Source: Lachnospiraceae bacterium (GTDB lineage Bacteria > Bacillota > Clostridia > Lachnospirales > Lachnospiraceae). Taken from it: 36,904 nt of DNA. Location: positions 1 to 36,904 of the forward strand of contig VSOD01000003.1 in NCBI GenBank assembly GCA_009774655.1, in the 5' to 3' direction. The notes under the pieces were generated by a model that made no database searches, was not told where the DNA came from, and was given only the letters and a program-made list of their open reading frames with translations. Each line of letters begins with the position of its first letter. The first letter of the stretch is position 1. Below, piece by piece: positions 1 to 7,766 of the stretch. The position numbers were made by a program, and so were the translations under genes.

Positions 1-15
1 ATACTGCAATCACAA

Positions 16-37
16 TGATTAAACAAGTACTTAATCA
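16..37. promoter_or_regulatory. Inverted repeat upstream of the HMA gene, candidate metal-repressor operator
   Basis: The arms TGATTAA (16-22) and TTAATCA (31-37) form a perfect 7-bp inverted repeat with an 8-nt spacer, about 33 bp before the start codon of the HMA gene. Placement and AT-rich dyad symmetry fit a binding site for an ArsR/SmtB-type metal sensor, a usual regulator of Cd/Zn ATPase operons. No regulator gene is in the window and the promoter itself is cut by the left edge, so the role is inferred. Confidence 0.4.
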
Positions 38-69
38 CTGAATTTAAAAATAACGAGGAGGACTTTACA

Positions 70-288
70 ATGAAGAAAACTTACAAGATTGAGGTAGACT
101 GTGCCAACTGTGCAAATCTGATGGAGGATGCAGCCCTAAAGACTGCCGGTGTGCAGAGCGCAACTGTTAATTTCATGACGCAGAAGATGATCGTGGAATT
201 CGACGAGGGCCAGGAGCCGAAGGACGTTATGAAGAACGTGCTGGAAGCCTGCAGGAAAGTGGAGCCGGACTGCGAGATTTTCCTTTAA
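70..288 (+). CDS. Heavy-metal-associated (HMA) domain protein, soluble metallochaperone-like
   Basis: A 72-residue protein matching a single HMA fold in length. The metal-binding CxxC motif is C-A-N-C near residues 11-14, followed by the typical GV..A.V.F beta strand pattern. HMA proteins bind soft metal ions (Zn, Cd, Cu) through the two cysteines and pass them to a P1B ATPase. The ribosome site GAGGAGG lies about 8 nt before the ATG. The gene sits 115 bp ahead of an ATPase that has no HMA domain of its own, so it probably supplies that function in trans. An extra cysteine pair near the C-terminus (ACRKVEPDC) may add ligands. This is host, not phage, DNA. Confidence 0.85.
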   Translation: MKKTYKIEVDCANCANLMEDAALKTAGVQSATVNFMTQKMIVEFDEGQEPKDVMKNVLEACRKVEPDCEIFL

Positions 289-308
289 GCGGCAGCTGCC
301 AGTGACGG

Positions 309-352
309 AATGACACCCTTAAAATGCACCGCTGCAATTTAGGGGTGTCATT
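309..352 (+). terminator. Hairpin between HMA gene and ATPase gene (terminator or attenuator)
   Basis: AATGACACCC (309-318) pairs with GGGTGTCATT (343-352); the stem can extend inward through the TTAAA/TTTAG side. It is followed by TTTT. It lies between two co-directional genes of one pathway, so it may act as a partial terminator that lets the small chaperone be made in excess over the membrane ATPase. Confidence 0.6.
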
Positions 353-403
353 TTCACCAGTAATAATTAAATGATTAAGCATATTTTGAAAGGAGTTTTT
401 ACT

Positions 404-2419
404 ATGCAGGAATTAGTGATAAGTATACTGCTTACGGTCGTTATCATAATGGCTGCGGCGCTTCTTATTTTCGTTGGCAGCCGTAAAGACGGTATGACAA
501 AAAAGCAAAGGGTTATGATGGTTCGGATTTTAATCAGCGCCGGAATCTTACTGGCACTCCAGTTTATTTCCGCAGAGATGTTTGATACAGTTGATGGGTA
601 TTTATTCCCCTCCGCAGGAAGATGGCTTCGTTTTGCGTGCTATCTGATAGATTATCTGATTATCGGATATGACATTCTGAAGAAAGCCGCAAAGGGCATT
701 AAAAACCGTCAGGTATTTGACGAGAGTTTTCTGATGGCAGTGGCTACGATTGGGGCAATGGTACTGGCTGTTTATGAAAATGGCGAGTATCTGGAAGCCA
801 TTGCCGTTATGCTGTTTTATCAGATTGGCGAGTGGTTCCAGGGCTATGCGGTTGGTAAGAGCCGCCGCAATATCAGCAACCTGATGGATATTCGCCCCGA
901 TTATGCCAATATAGAGAAAAACGGGAAATTGGAGCAGGCAGACCCGGACGAAGTAGGGATTGGCAGTGTGATTGTTGTACAGCCTGGAGAAAAAGTGCCG
1001 ATTGACGGAATTATCGTTGAGGGCGCTTCCAGCCTGAATACCAGCGCATTGACCGGGGAAAGCCTGCCCAGGGAGGCAAAGGTCGGTGATGAGGTAATCA
1101 GCGGATGTATCAGCATGACGGGTGTGTTGAAGATACAGACAACAAAAGAGTTTGGGGAATCCACCGTCTCAAAGATTTTGGATTTGGTGGAAAATGCGAG
1201 TTCCCGCAAATCCAAATCAGAGGATTTTATCTCGAAGTTTGCAAGAATCTATACCCCGGCTGTCTGTTATGCGGCGTTGGCACTGGCATTCCTCCCCCCT
1301 GTTGTCCGTATGCTTTTTATGGGGTTGTCTGCTGATTGGGGAGTTTGGATTTACCGGGCGTTGACATTCCTCGTTATCAGCTGCCCTTGTGCGCTTGTAA
1401 TCAGTATTCCTTTGAGTTTCTTTGCGGGAATCGGCGGAGCAAGCAAGGAGGGCGTGCTGGTAAAAGGTTCCAACTATCTGGAAATCCTCTCCCAGACCAG
1501 GTATGTTGTTTTTGACAAAACCGGAACGATGACAAAAGGCGTTTTTGAAGTAAACGGGATTCACCATTCCACCATTGAGAACGAGAAACTGCTGGAGTAT
1601 GCTGCTTTTGCAGAAAGCGCTTCTTCCCACCCGATCAGCAAGAGCTTACAGCGGGCATATGGAAAAGAGATTGACAGAACCCGTGTGGCGGATATACAGG
1701 AAATCAGCGGAAATGGCGTAACCGCAAAGGTAGACGGTATGGAGGTTGCAGCCGGGAACGATAAACTGATGAAACACCTGAACATTCCTTATCAGGACTG
1801 CCATCAGACCGGAACGATTATTCACATGGCAATCAACGGGAAATATGCAGGGCATATTGTGATTTCCGATATTATCAAACCTCATTCCAGGGCGGCGATT
1901 GCGGAATTAAAGAAAGCTGGCGTTGAAAGATGTGTCATGCTGACGGGAGATGCAAAGAAAGTGGCAAATCAGGTTGCTTCCTCTCTTGGGATTGACGAGG
2001 TTTACAGCGAACTTCTGCCAGCAGATAAAGTTGAAAAAGTGGAAGAACTTCTGCGGGTGAAGCCGGGCAAGGCAAAGCTGGCATTTGTGGGTGACGGTAT
2101 CAATGACGCCCCGGTTCTTTCCCGAGCGGATATTGGTATCGCTATGGGGGCTATGGGTTCCGATGCGGCAATCGAAGCGGCGGATATTGTGTTGATGGAT
2201 GATGATCCGATTAAGATTGCAAAAGCAATCAAGATTTCAAGAAAATGTCTGCGGATTGTTTATCAGAATATTACAATGGCGCTTGTTGTGAAATTCGCCT
2301 GCCTTGCATTAGGGGCTGTGGGAATTGCAAATATGTATCTGGCGATTTTCGCAGATGTGGGCGTTATGATTCTTGCAGTGCTGAATGCAATCCGTTGTCT
2401 GTTTGTGAAAAAGCTGTAA
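404..2419 (+). CDS. Zn/Cd/Pb-type P1B heavy-metal translocating ATPase
   Basis: A 671-residue membrane pump that uses ATP to export divalent soft metals. Visible P-type hallmarks are the transmembrane CPC motif (C327-P-C329) followed by a PLSFF helix, the phosphorylation site DKTGT at about residue 371, the SSHP motif of P1B nucleotide domains, TGE in the actuator domain, and GDGINDAP at about 563. The last helix has the DVGVMILAVLN pattern, whose Asp is characteristic of the Zn/Cd (P1B-2) subgroup. The N-terminus starts directly with hydrophobic segments and has no HMA domain, which the preceding small gene probably replaces. Start 404 was chosen because AAAGGAG lies just upstream; an in-frame ATG at 371 lacks a ribosome site. 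CadA/ZntA-like; the exact metal is not decidable from sequence. Confidence 0.9.
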   Translation: MQELVISILLTVVIIMAAALLIFVGSRKDGMTKKQRVMMVRILISAGILLALQFISAEMFDTVDGYLFPSAGRWLRFACYLIDYLIIGYDILKKAAKGIKNRQVFDESFLMAVATIGAMVLAVYENGEYLEAIAVMLFYQIGEWFQGYAVGKSRRNISNLMDIRPDYANIEKNGKLEQADPDEVGIGSVIVVQPGEKVPIDGIIVEGASSLNTSALTGESLPREAKVGDEVISGCISMTGVLKIQTTKEFGESTVSKILDLVENASSRKSKSEDFISKFARIYTPAVCYAALALAFLPPVVRMLFMGLSADWGVWIYRALTFLVISCPCALVISIPLSFFAGIGGASKEGVLVKGSNYLEILSQTRYVVFDKTGTMTKGVFEVNGIHHSTIENEKLLEYAAFAESASSHPISKSLQRAYGKEIDRTRVADIQEISGNGVTAKVDGMEVAAGNDKLMKHLNIPYQDCHQTGTIIHMAINGKYAGHIVISDIIKPHSRAAIAELKKAGVERCVMLTGDAKKVANQVASSLGIDEVYSELLPADKVEKVEELLRVKPGKAKLAFVGDGINDAPVLSRADIGIAMGAMGSDAAIEAADIVLMDDDPIKIAKAIKISRKCLRIVYQNITMALVVKFACLALGAVGIANMYLAIFADVGVMILAVLNAIRCLFVKKL

Positions 2420-2521
2420 GAAGAAGGGGTTCCTTTGGCAAAAAAACTGGTAAGGCGGCGCAGGGATGGAAAAATGATATATGCTATAGTAAACGAAATT
2501 TCTAATGTCGTTAACTACAAA

Positions 2522-2559
2522 AAGCCCGGAGCACTTGATTTTGCAAGGACTCCGGGCTT
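2522..2559 (-). terminator. Rho-independent terminator of the interrupted tRNA gene
   Basis: AAGCCCGGAG (2522-2531) and CTCCGGGCTT (2550-2559) form a perfect 10-bp stem with an 18-nt loop; on the minus strand it is followed by TTTTTG. It lies a few bases downstream of the tRNA 3' end at 2568-2590, so it is most likely that tRNA's own terminator, left behind on the host side of the integration site. Confidence 0.75.
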
Positions 2560-2567
2560 CTCTTAAG

Positions 2568-2590
2568 TAGCGAGAGGGGGACTTGAACCC
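2568..2590 (-). other. tRNA 3'-end fragment = prophage attachment site
   Basis: On the minus strand this reads as a T-arm (GGG TTCAAGT CCC) followed by the 3' acceptor strand TCTCGCT and a discriminator A. No 5' half is present: upstream on the same strand is the phage terminator and then phage lysis genes. A lone tRNA 3' end with its terminator, at the exact host/phage boundary, is the mark of a phage that integrated into a tRNA gene and rebuilt the full tRNA at the other end, outside the window. The bases just 5' of GGG do not complete a T-stem against CCCCC, so shared identity with attB ends about here. The tRNA type cannot be named safely. Confidence 0.7.
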
Positions 2591-2608
2591 TATTTCCCTC
2601 ATTAAAGT

Positions 2609-2663
2609 AAAAACCCAGCATTTATAATGGATGTCCGGAACTCCTTATAAATGCTGGGTTTTT
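2609..2663. terminator. Bidirectional terminator, 19-bp perfect stem
   Basis: 2609-2627 and 2645-2663 are perfect reverse complements (19 bp) with a 17-nt loop. The stem begins with AAAAA and ends with TTTTT, so it works as an intrinsic terminator in both directions. It lies between the endolysin stop and the attachment site and would end the phage late transcript before it reaches host DNA. Confidence 0.85.
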
Positions 2664-2726
2664 AGATTATTACTGACGATACAGCCATCTAAATAAAAAT
2701 ATAAAAATGCTATATATAAAACAAGT

Positions 2727-2750
2727 ATGCAACACGAAATGCAACACGAA
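2727..2750. repeat. Tandem 12-bp direct repeat beside the attachment site
   Basis: ATGCAACACGAA occurs twice head to tail (2727-2738 and 2739-2750), between the endolysin stop and the terminator and about 140 bp inside the tRNA attachment site. Short direct repeats at this distance are typical of arm-type sites bound by tyrosine integrases. That role is inferred, as no integrase is in the window. Confidence 0.6.
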
Positions 2751-2752
2751 AA

Positions 2753-3982
2753 CTACCTTTCGGTTTCGCTTACGCTATACATATTAATCAATGTAACAAC
2801 ACCCATCTTCTCCAACCGGCTCTGCAGTGCCTTGGCATTGTCAAGACTCTTGTAAGCGCCTGCCTGCACGATCCATAACGAACCGTCAGGCGCGATCTGA
2901 TCCGGTTGCGACGTCGCAACGTCCGTTTTGACAATGCGATTAAGCAGTTGTACGATATGATCTCCGTAACTATCCTTTGCCACTCTGGCTGCGTCGAGAC
3001 TCTCATATCCCGAGTAACCCGGTACAGCCCACTTCCCGGAAAGACATTCAAACGTCTGTGCACACCCTTTTGATACATACTTATAGCGCGGATCCACGCA
3101 GGCCTGCGTAAGTTGCACCGTGGTCGCATACGCTTTAAGGTGCTGAATCTGCGCCCGGATCCCGGTGCGGTCATCTATAAATGTTAATCCCGGCACCCCG
3201 CCTGTCGCTCCCAGGCCGGCGTAGTTGTGTTGGCCTGGCTTTACGTCACCGCCAAATTTAAAATATCCTGTCTCTATCAGCGCCTGACAGAATGCGCCGT
3301 CACCGCGCACGCCCTCTTTCTTGCCCTCGTCTAAAAAGATAGCCGCAAGATGCAGATACTCGGTTGCCCGTGGATTTACGGATAACAAATACTCGTTAAG
3401 TTGCTCTGCAGTAGCAATGCTGCTGCCCATGATCGCTGTTTCCTTCACTTGCGAAACATGAGGTACTATTGCTCTAGAAATAGACTTTGCAACCGCTTCG
3501 GCGCCGCCTGCCGCGCGATATGTATCAATATCCTGCTGATTATCGCAGAAGCAGCACTCTATTAGCATAGACTTTGCCTTTGTCTTTTTGATTACATATA
3601 ACCCTGATCCTGCTTTGACACCACGGTTTGCAAAGCCCAGAGACGCGATATTCACGCACACGTCCAACGCATCCTGATACTGTCTGCCCTTATAGGTATA
3701 AACCTCTACGCCGTGCCCTGTATGCGCTGCAGAAGCATTAAAGTGTATTGATATAAACCAGTCCAGATCCTGCCTGTTGGCCAGTGCCACGGCAGCTGCC
3801 AAATACTCATTCTGTGTATTTGCCTGGTCTATTGTACAGTCAATCACTGTAACGCCTGCAGCACGGAGCAGGCCCATAAGGGCCTGTCCGACAAGACGGG
3901 TATGTTCTGACTCATTAATAATACCAACAGCCCCAGATCCCGGGCCGCTGGCGGTATGTCCACAGTTGATTCCTACCGTCAT
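2753..3982 (-). CDS. Endolysin: amidase_3 + glucosaminidase + partial SPOR domain
   Basis: A 409-residue lysin. Residues 1 to about 170 are an N-acetylmuramoyl-L-alanine amidase (Amidase_3): zinc ligands are seen in GINCGHT, NESEHT, SIHFNAS and the catalytic Glu region MLIECCF. Residues from about 185 to 300 look like an endo-beta-N-acetylglucosaminidase module (EGVRGDGAFCQALIETG, then NYAGLGATGG). The C-terminus begins a SPOR-type peptidoglycan-binding repeat (WIVQAGAYKSLDNAKALQ) but stops after about 40 residues where such domains usually run about 70, so it seems truncated. Together the enzyme would cut both the stem peptide and the glycan strand. It overlaps the holin gene by 4 bp (ATGA), the classic lysis pair, and is the last gene before the attachment site. 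Confidence 0.9.
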   Translation of the reverse strand: MTVGINCGHTASGPGSGAVGIINESEHTRLVGQALMGLLRAAGVTVIDCTIDQANTQNEYLAAAVALANRQDLDWFISIHFNASAAHTGHGVEVYTYKGRQYQDALDVCVNIASLGFANRGVKAGSGLYVIKKTKAKSMLIECCFCDNQQDIDTYRAAGGAEAVAKSISRAIVPHVSQVKETAIMGSSIATAEQLNEYLLSVNPRATEYLHLAAIFLDEGKKEGVRGDGAFCQALIETGYFKFGGDVKPGQHNYAGLGATGGVPGLTFIDDRTGIRAQIQHLKAYATTVQLTQACVDPRYKYVSKGCAQTFECLSGKWAVPGYSGYESLDAARVAKDSYGDHIVQLLNRIVKTDVATSQPDQIAPDGSLWIVQAGAYKSLDNAKALQSRLEKMGVVTLINMYSVSETER

Positions 3983-4416
3983 TGCCCGCCTCCTGTTGCG
4001 CCTTCGCTCTCTGTTTTATCCTTTAGCATTTCAATGGCCTTTGTAAGTGGGACAGGAATATGTACTCCCATCAGCCCAGCGTTTTCAATAATACTGATCG
4101 TTTCATTTGCGATAAATGCAATCACAACAGCGTCCCTAATGAAGTTGGATCCCATAACAAGATCAAGCCGGTATGCCACCAGAACGACAAGCAGCGTTAC
4201 ACCTTTTCTGCAGAGACCTTTCCAGCCAGCCCTGCTTTCCAGCATACCATTCGGCGTTTTATTGCTCGTATGGAATACCCCTGCCACGATCAAGCCCGTC
4301 ACATAGTCAACCCCCATGAAGATCAGCAATGTCACCAATGCGGCATCCCATCCGCCGAACAGGGACGTGATCAAGCCTCCCAATGTCCCAAACAAAGTTA
4401 AAAATTTCATTTTCAT
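3979..4416 (-). CDS. Phage holin, toxin-secretion/phage lysis holin family
   Basis: A 145-residue membrane protein with about three hydrophobic segments (LGGLITSLFGGWDAALVTL, YVTGLIVAGVF, TLLVVLVAYRLDLVMG) and a charged, glycine-rich tail. The pattern GVDYVTGL followed by an SxxGWKGLxRK stretch is characteristic of the TIGR01593/Phage_holin_4 family. Holins open pores in the cytoplasmic membrane so that the endolysin can reach the wall. GAGAGGA precedes the ATG, and the stop overlaps the endolysin start by 4 bp. A decayed accessory gene lies directly upstream. Confidence 0.9.
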   Translation of the reverse strand: MKMKFLTLFGTLGGLITSLFGGWDAALVTLLIFMGVDYVTGLIVAGVFHTSNKTPNGMLESRAGWKGLCRKGVTLLVVLVAYRLDLVMGSNFIRDAVVIAFIANETISIIENAGLMGVHIPVPLTKAIEMLKDKTESEGATGGGQ

Positions 4417-4617
4417 GCGTCCTCTCCTTTTCCTCCGGCTCTTCCGGCATTTTTAAAAGTGTATTATACAGTTGCGTCGCAACATCGTTGCCGCCTTATT
4501 TTTTGTCTGTTCTTCTTTAAGACGTCGTGCGGTCTGTCAATATGAGAACTCCAGAACTGCGGTAGATAGTGAAAACATCCACTCGACCCAATGCGCTGCT
4601 ATGTAAGATATGATCAT
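4417..4617 (-). pseudogene. Decayed small phage protein gene upstream of the holin
   Basis: An ATG at 4617 with a good ribosome site (AAGGAG) opens a frame MIISYIAAHWVEWMFSLSTA that hits TGA at 4537. Beyond the stop the same frame still reads RRLKEEQ; then in another frame, from about 4495, comes GGNDVATQLYNTLLKMPEEP running up to the holin start. From recall, small membrane-anchored proteins next to clostridial phage holins have this same beginning (YIAAHWVEW), a charged RRLKEEQ middle and a GGNDVATxLYxxLLxMP end. This copy therefore looks like that gene carrying a nonsense mutation plus an internal, frame-changing deletion. A functional 26-residue peptide cannot be excluded. Confidence 0.65.
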
Positions 4618-4646
4618 TGCTGTTCTCCTTAATACGCTTGTCTTAC

Positions 4647-5807
4647 TTAAGAAAATGTGATCGTAAAATCACCATCAACCGCTACTGGAAAGTTATTTTT
4701 AGCAGAAAATGCACTTTTGTCATTTTTGCGCACCCTGAAAGATAGAAGGTTATTCACAATATTCTGTCTTGAGAAACAACTCACATCATAATCAGCCACA
4801 TTTTCTGAATTTATCAGATATCCGTCAATCCCGCGCACCCTTATCCAGCCGGCTATAGTTGCCTGTAATCCTGCTGCACTTTTCTCAAGAGGGATCGTGA
4901 AATATATTTCCGTTCCGCTTGTTGTCAGACATCCTGAAAACATATTGTTTGCGATTATTTTCACGGTATCTCCGGCTTTATACTTCACGTCGTCTTCTAT
5001 TGCGATCTGTTTCATTTCTCCTGTTTTATAGTCATATATTTTCCTTACCTTTTTTGAGATCTGTATCAGATACATATCATTTCTTGCATCAAATACAGAA
5101 AATACCGGTAGATCTCCGTCAAGGGATGATTGAATGTTTAATAACGGTCCCTTTAAGTTGACCAATCTTATTCCCACAGGATTATCTTCGGTTCTTCTGA
5201 TAACCAGAGGATCGAATTTAGGGGAGTCGATCTGACCACCGGTAACGGGAAGTGCTTCACCTTCAATAAGAATCTGTTTCACGCTATTTGTTTTTTTGTC
5301 ATAAATAATCCTTCTTCCGGCACGGCTTACAGAAAACAATTCTGTGGACTTCACTCCATCTTCGACATCATATATCTCGAAAACAGCTTCGTTCACACGA
5401 CTGTTTGCCTGCAGCCTTATACGAGTTGGGCAGTTAGTCGGAATCAGATCGAGCGATATATCAGAATTCTCATTTTCGTTTGTCAATTTCAAGGTACTTC
5501 CATACTTGGCTTTTTGAGTTAAAGTGCCGCCAACAATAGGGAGCGCCCCGACATTCTCCGCCGTGATATTTACATCCCCTTTTCGGAAATTCGTCTCCTT
5601 TTCTCCTTTAACGCCTGATACACCTGTAAGCTGACCCTTTGCCAGTATTTGCCAGAACTCATTGTTCTCTACCGGAGCATTCCCTGTAGTTTCTTTTTTT
5701 GCTACATAAGTCGATCCATTATAGTAAACAAACTGCAAAAAGTTATACGTTTCCGCAGGACTGTATTCGCCCCTTGGAACAAACCCGATTATCCCAGCAT
5801 CCCTCAT
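4647..5807 (-). CDS. Tail fibre/receptor-binding protein, short variant
   Basis: 386 residues. Residues 4 to about 58 (DAGIIGFVPRGEYSPAETYN onward, with aromatic residues such as FLQFVYYNGSTYVAK and FWQILAKG) form a small beta module resembling carbohydrate-binding or fibre-attachment domains. It is almost identical to the N-terminus of the next fibre gene. The rest is novel to me: beta-rich, with two KIYDYKTGEMKQI / IIYDKKTNSVKQI-like units and a C-terminal segment GWIRVRGIDGYLI. The start at 5807 follows GGGGGCGG. It lies 12 bp after the longer fibre, at the distal end of the tail operon, which is where host-specificity genes usually sit. Function is inferred from module and context. Confidence 0.75.
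   Translation of the reverse strand: MRDAGIIGFVPRGEYSPAETYNFLQFVYYNGSTYVAKKETTGNAPVENNEFWQILAKGQLTGVSGVKGEKETNFRKGDVNITAENVGALPIVGGTLTQKAKYGSTLKLTNENENSDISLDLIPTNCPTRIRLQANSRVNEAVFEIYDVEDGVKSTELFSVSRAGRRIIYDKKTNSVKQILIEGEALPVTGGQIDSPKFDPLVIRRTEDNPVGIRLVNLKGPLLNIQSSLDGDLPVFSVFDARNDMYLIQISKKVRKIYDYKTGEMKQIAIEDDVKYKAGDTVKIIANNMFSGCLTTSGTEIYFTIPLEKSAAGLQATIAGWIRVRGIDGYLINSENVADYDVSCFSRQNIVNNLLSFRVRKNDKSAFSAKNNFPVAVDGDFTITFS
5689..5801 (-). repeat. 113-bp perfect direct repeat, copy 1 (5' part of the short fibre gene)
   Basis: Base-for-base identical to 7633-7745, in the same orientation and the same reading frame. It encodes the shared fibre N-terminal module. The distance between copies is 1944 bp, an exact multiple of 3. 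Confidence 0.95.
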
Positions 5808-5819
5808 TCTTACCGCCCC

Positions 5820-7766
5820 CTATTTCAATATCACGCTGACTATATTATCCGCGATCCGCTCCAGTACCATATATGTATCGAATCCACGCATATCCGCAAG
5901 AGTCGCCGCACCTCCAGTACCGCATCTGCAATAACTGCCTGCAACACATGTTCCGTCATCCCTGACCGGCACGACACCGACCATCCCAACATAGTCCCAC
6001 TCGGGCCTGTCTTTTCGTTCCACATAGGACTGCTGCAGGGATCCGTCATAACCGGCTGCCTGCTTCATCCGTTTTTCCATCCTGCCAGTCGGAATCATAA
6101 TGGGCTTTCCATCTTTAAGAACCGGATTTCCTTCTTTGTCGAATTTTTCCACATACTCCTCTACCTCTTCATATACGATACGGTTGAATTCGTCACGCTC
6201 CCACCGCCAGTAGTATTCTTCGTCAGAATTACCCACGACAGAGGGATTGCCCGATGTGATACCGACTATGTAATCATCTGCTTCCGCCTTGTGCAGATAT
6301 CCGTCCTTAATGGCGACAAAATAACCTACCCTATCTTCATTGTCGGGATTCCCGTCAGCCCATGGCCGGATAAACTCTGCGTAGTCGGCGCCGGAAGAAT
6401 TGTACTGTCCTTTTGCGTAGACTGCTCCGTCATAGAATATTCGGAATACATTTGTTCTGTTGTTTGCAGCTGTTCCATTACCAACAATAAAAATATTGTG
6501 TAGATACCCGGGTGTATTATCATCCGTGTTACATCTTCCAATAGCTAACTGGCAATCACTACCCGCTATAGTCTGTTGACCAAGCGCAAAAGATCTATTA
6601 CATTTAGCTTCTGAAAGCCATCCGGCCGCATAGGACTGGGCACCACTGGCTACTGTCAAATAGCCACCTGCGTGTGATGACTCCCCTTCTGCTTTACTAG
6701 ACCACCCTTCTGCATGCGAATTATTTCCACTTGCAATAGAATTATATCCCTCTGCGTGAGAGCGATAGCCGCTGGCAATCGTCTTAAGGCCCTCTGCGTG
6801 AGCTTCAAATCCTGCTTGAGTCTCAATTCCTTCCGTATGTGCATAAGAATCGATAGCTTCTGTCCCATACCCTTCTGCATGCGCATACATGCCCGCAACA
6901 AGATTTTTTCTTCCCTCTACGTGACACCCACTGTAACCCGATGAAGCCTGTATGATTGTTGCAAAATAAACGTTGAAATTCGATGAAGGGATGCTTTCTT
7001 CAACAATTATGGATTTTCCGTCACTCTCAATAGAATTAACAGTAAATACAAGCGCGTCGTTTATATAATAAAAATTCTGCACAAACAGTTTCGAACCGAC
7101 TTCCAAAGCCGCAAAAGCGTCAGCGAATCCTGTATATATATCATCAAAAGTAAATTTTTTCCCTGCCGTATCATAGCTTTCTATTTTAAATACGTATTTT
7201 GCTCCTGCTATGTTCTGACAATTTTCCGCATGAGACCCATATCCAAGAGCGATATTTCCACATCCTTCTGAAAAAGAATGACTATCCAAGGATACATTAT
7301 TATTTCCAAAAGAAGCGGAATTTGCTCCAAAAGAATTGTTATTTAAACCCATAGATACCGTATTTTTAGCAGAGGAATTATTTTTCCGCCCTGCAGAAAA
7401 AGAACAATCGCCTGATGATTCGTTGTACCCTCCAAAAGAAACCGCTCCTCTTTGTGTGGCTACTACATTTTCCCCATACGCAATACTTCTATTACCTGCA
7501 ACACTGCCTTCTTTCCTGCCAAGACTGACCGCATCATCCCCATAAATCGCCTTGGATGCGAAGTCTCCCTCTGCACCACCCCGCGCCAATATTTGCCAGT
7601 ATTCACTGTTTTCAGATGGCGGATTACCTTTTGTTTCTTTTTTTGCTACATAAGTCGATCCATTATAGTAAACAAACTGCAAAAAGTTATACGTTTCCGC
7701 AGGACTGTATTCGCCCCTTGGAACAAACCCGATTATCCCAGCATCTCCACTTATCAATTCACTCAT
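5820..7766 (-). CDS. Trimeric tail fibre with YadA-head-like repeats and C-terminal Peptidase_G2 chaperone domain
   Basis: 648 residues from the ATG at 7766, which overlaps the previous stop (ATGA) and follows GGGGGAT; an ATG 15 bp further upstream is less likely. Domains: the shared fibre N-module (residues about 7-60); SxSFG / NSHAEG / HAEGYG repeats spaced about 14 residues apart (roughly 90-175 and 275-425), which match the left-handed beta-roll of YadA/Hep_Hag heads and imply a trimer; then NSSGADYAE followed by an acidic linker and a final block RPEWDYVGMVGVVPVRDDG... with CxCG, the pattern of Peptidase_G2 intramolecular chaperones. In known examples this domain helps fold the trimer and then cuts itself off. 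Probably the main receptor-binding fibre. Confidence 0.85.
   Translation of the reverse strand: MSELISGDAGIIGFVPRGEYSPAETYNFLQFVYYNGSTYVAKKETKGNPPSENSEYWQILARGGAEGDFASKAIYGDDAVSLGRKEGSVAGNRSIAYGENVVATQRGAVSFGGYNESSGDCSFSAGRKNNSSAKNTVSMGLNNNSFGANSASFGNNNVSLDSHSFSEGCGNIALGYGSHAENCQNIAGAKYVFKIESYDTAGKKFTFDDIYTGFADAFAALEVGSKLFVQNFYYINDALVFTVNSIESDGKSIIVEESIPSSNFNVYFATIIQASSGYSGCHVEGRKNLVAGMYAHAEGYGTEAIDSYAHTEGIETQAGFEAHAEGLKTIASGYRSHAEGYNSIASGNNSHAEGWSSKAEGESSHAGGYLTVASGAQSYAAGWLSEAKCNRSFALGQQTIAGSDCQLAIGRCNTDDNTPGYLHNIFIVGNGTAANNRTNVFRIFYDGAVYAKGQYNSSGADYAEFIRPWADGNPDNEDRVGYFVAIKDGYLHKAEADDYIVGITSGNPSVVGNSDEEYYWRWERDEFNRIVYEEVEEYVEKFDKEGNPVLKDGKPIMIPTGRMEKRMKQAAGYDGSLQQSYVERKDRPEWDYVGMVGVVPVRDDGTCVAGSYCRCGTGGAATLADMRGFDTYMVLERIADNIVSVILK
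7633..7745 (-). repeat. 113-bp perfect direct repeat, copy 2 (5' part of the long fibre gene)
   Basis: Identical to 5689-5801. Identity ends sharply at both sides: upstream the N-terminal codons differ, and downstream the protein similarity continues but the DNA has diverged (NPPSENSEYW versus NAPVENNEFW). This suggests recent duplication, gene conversion or recombination at the fibre locus. Confidence 0.95.

Noticed and set aside
901-1630. Minus-strand open frames inside the heavy-metal ATPase
   Set aside because: They are antisense to conserved P-type ATPase motifs and lack start signals.
5649-6503. Long plus-strand open frame (284 codons) opposite the fibre genes
   Set aside because: It lies wholly antisense to a well-supported fibre gene, has no ribosome site and low-complexity Cys/Ile-rich sequence typical of shadow frames.
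6660-6900. Repetitive DNA that might suggest a CRISPR array
   Set aside because: The periodicity is of codons for HAEG-type protein repeats in a fibre gene; spacing and sequence vary and there are no constant repeats with unique spacers.
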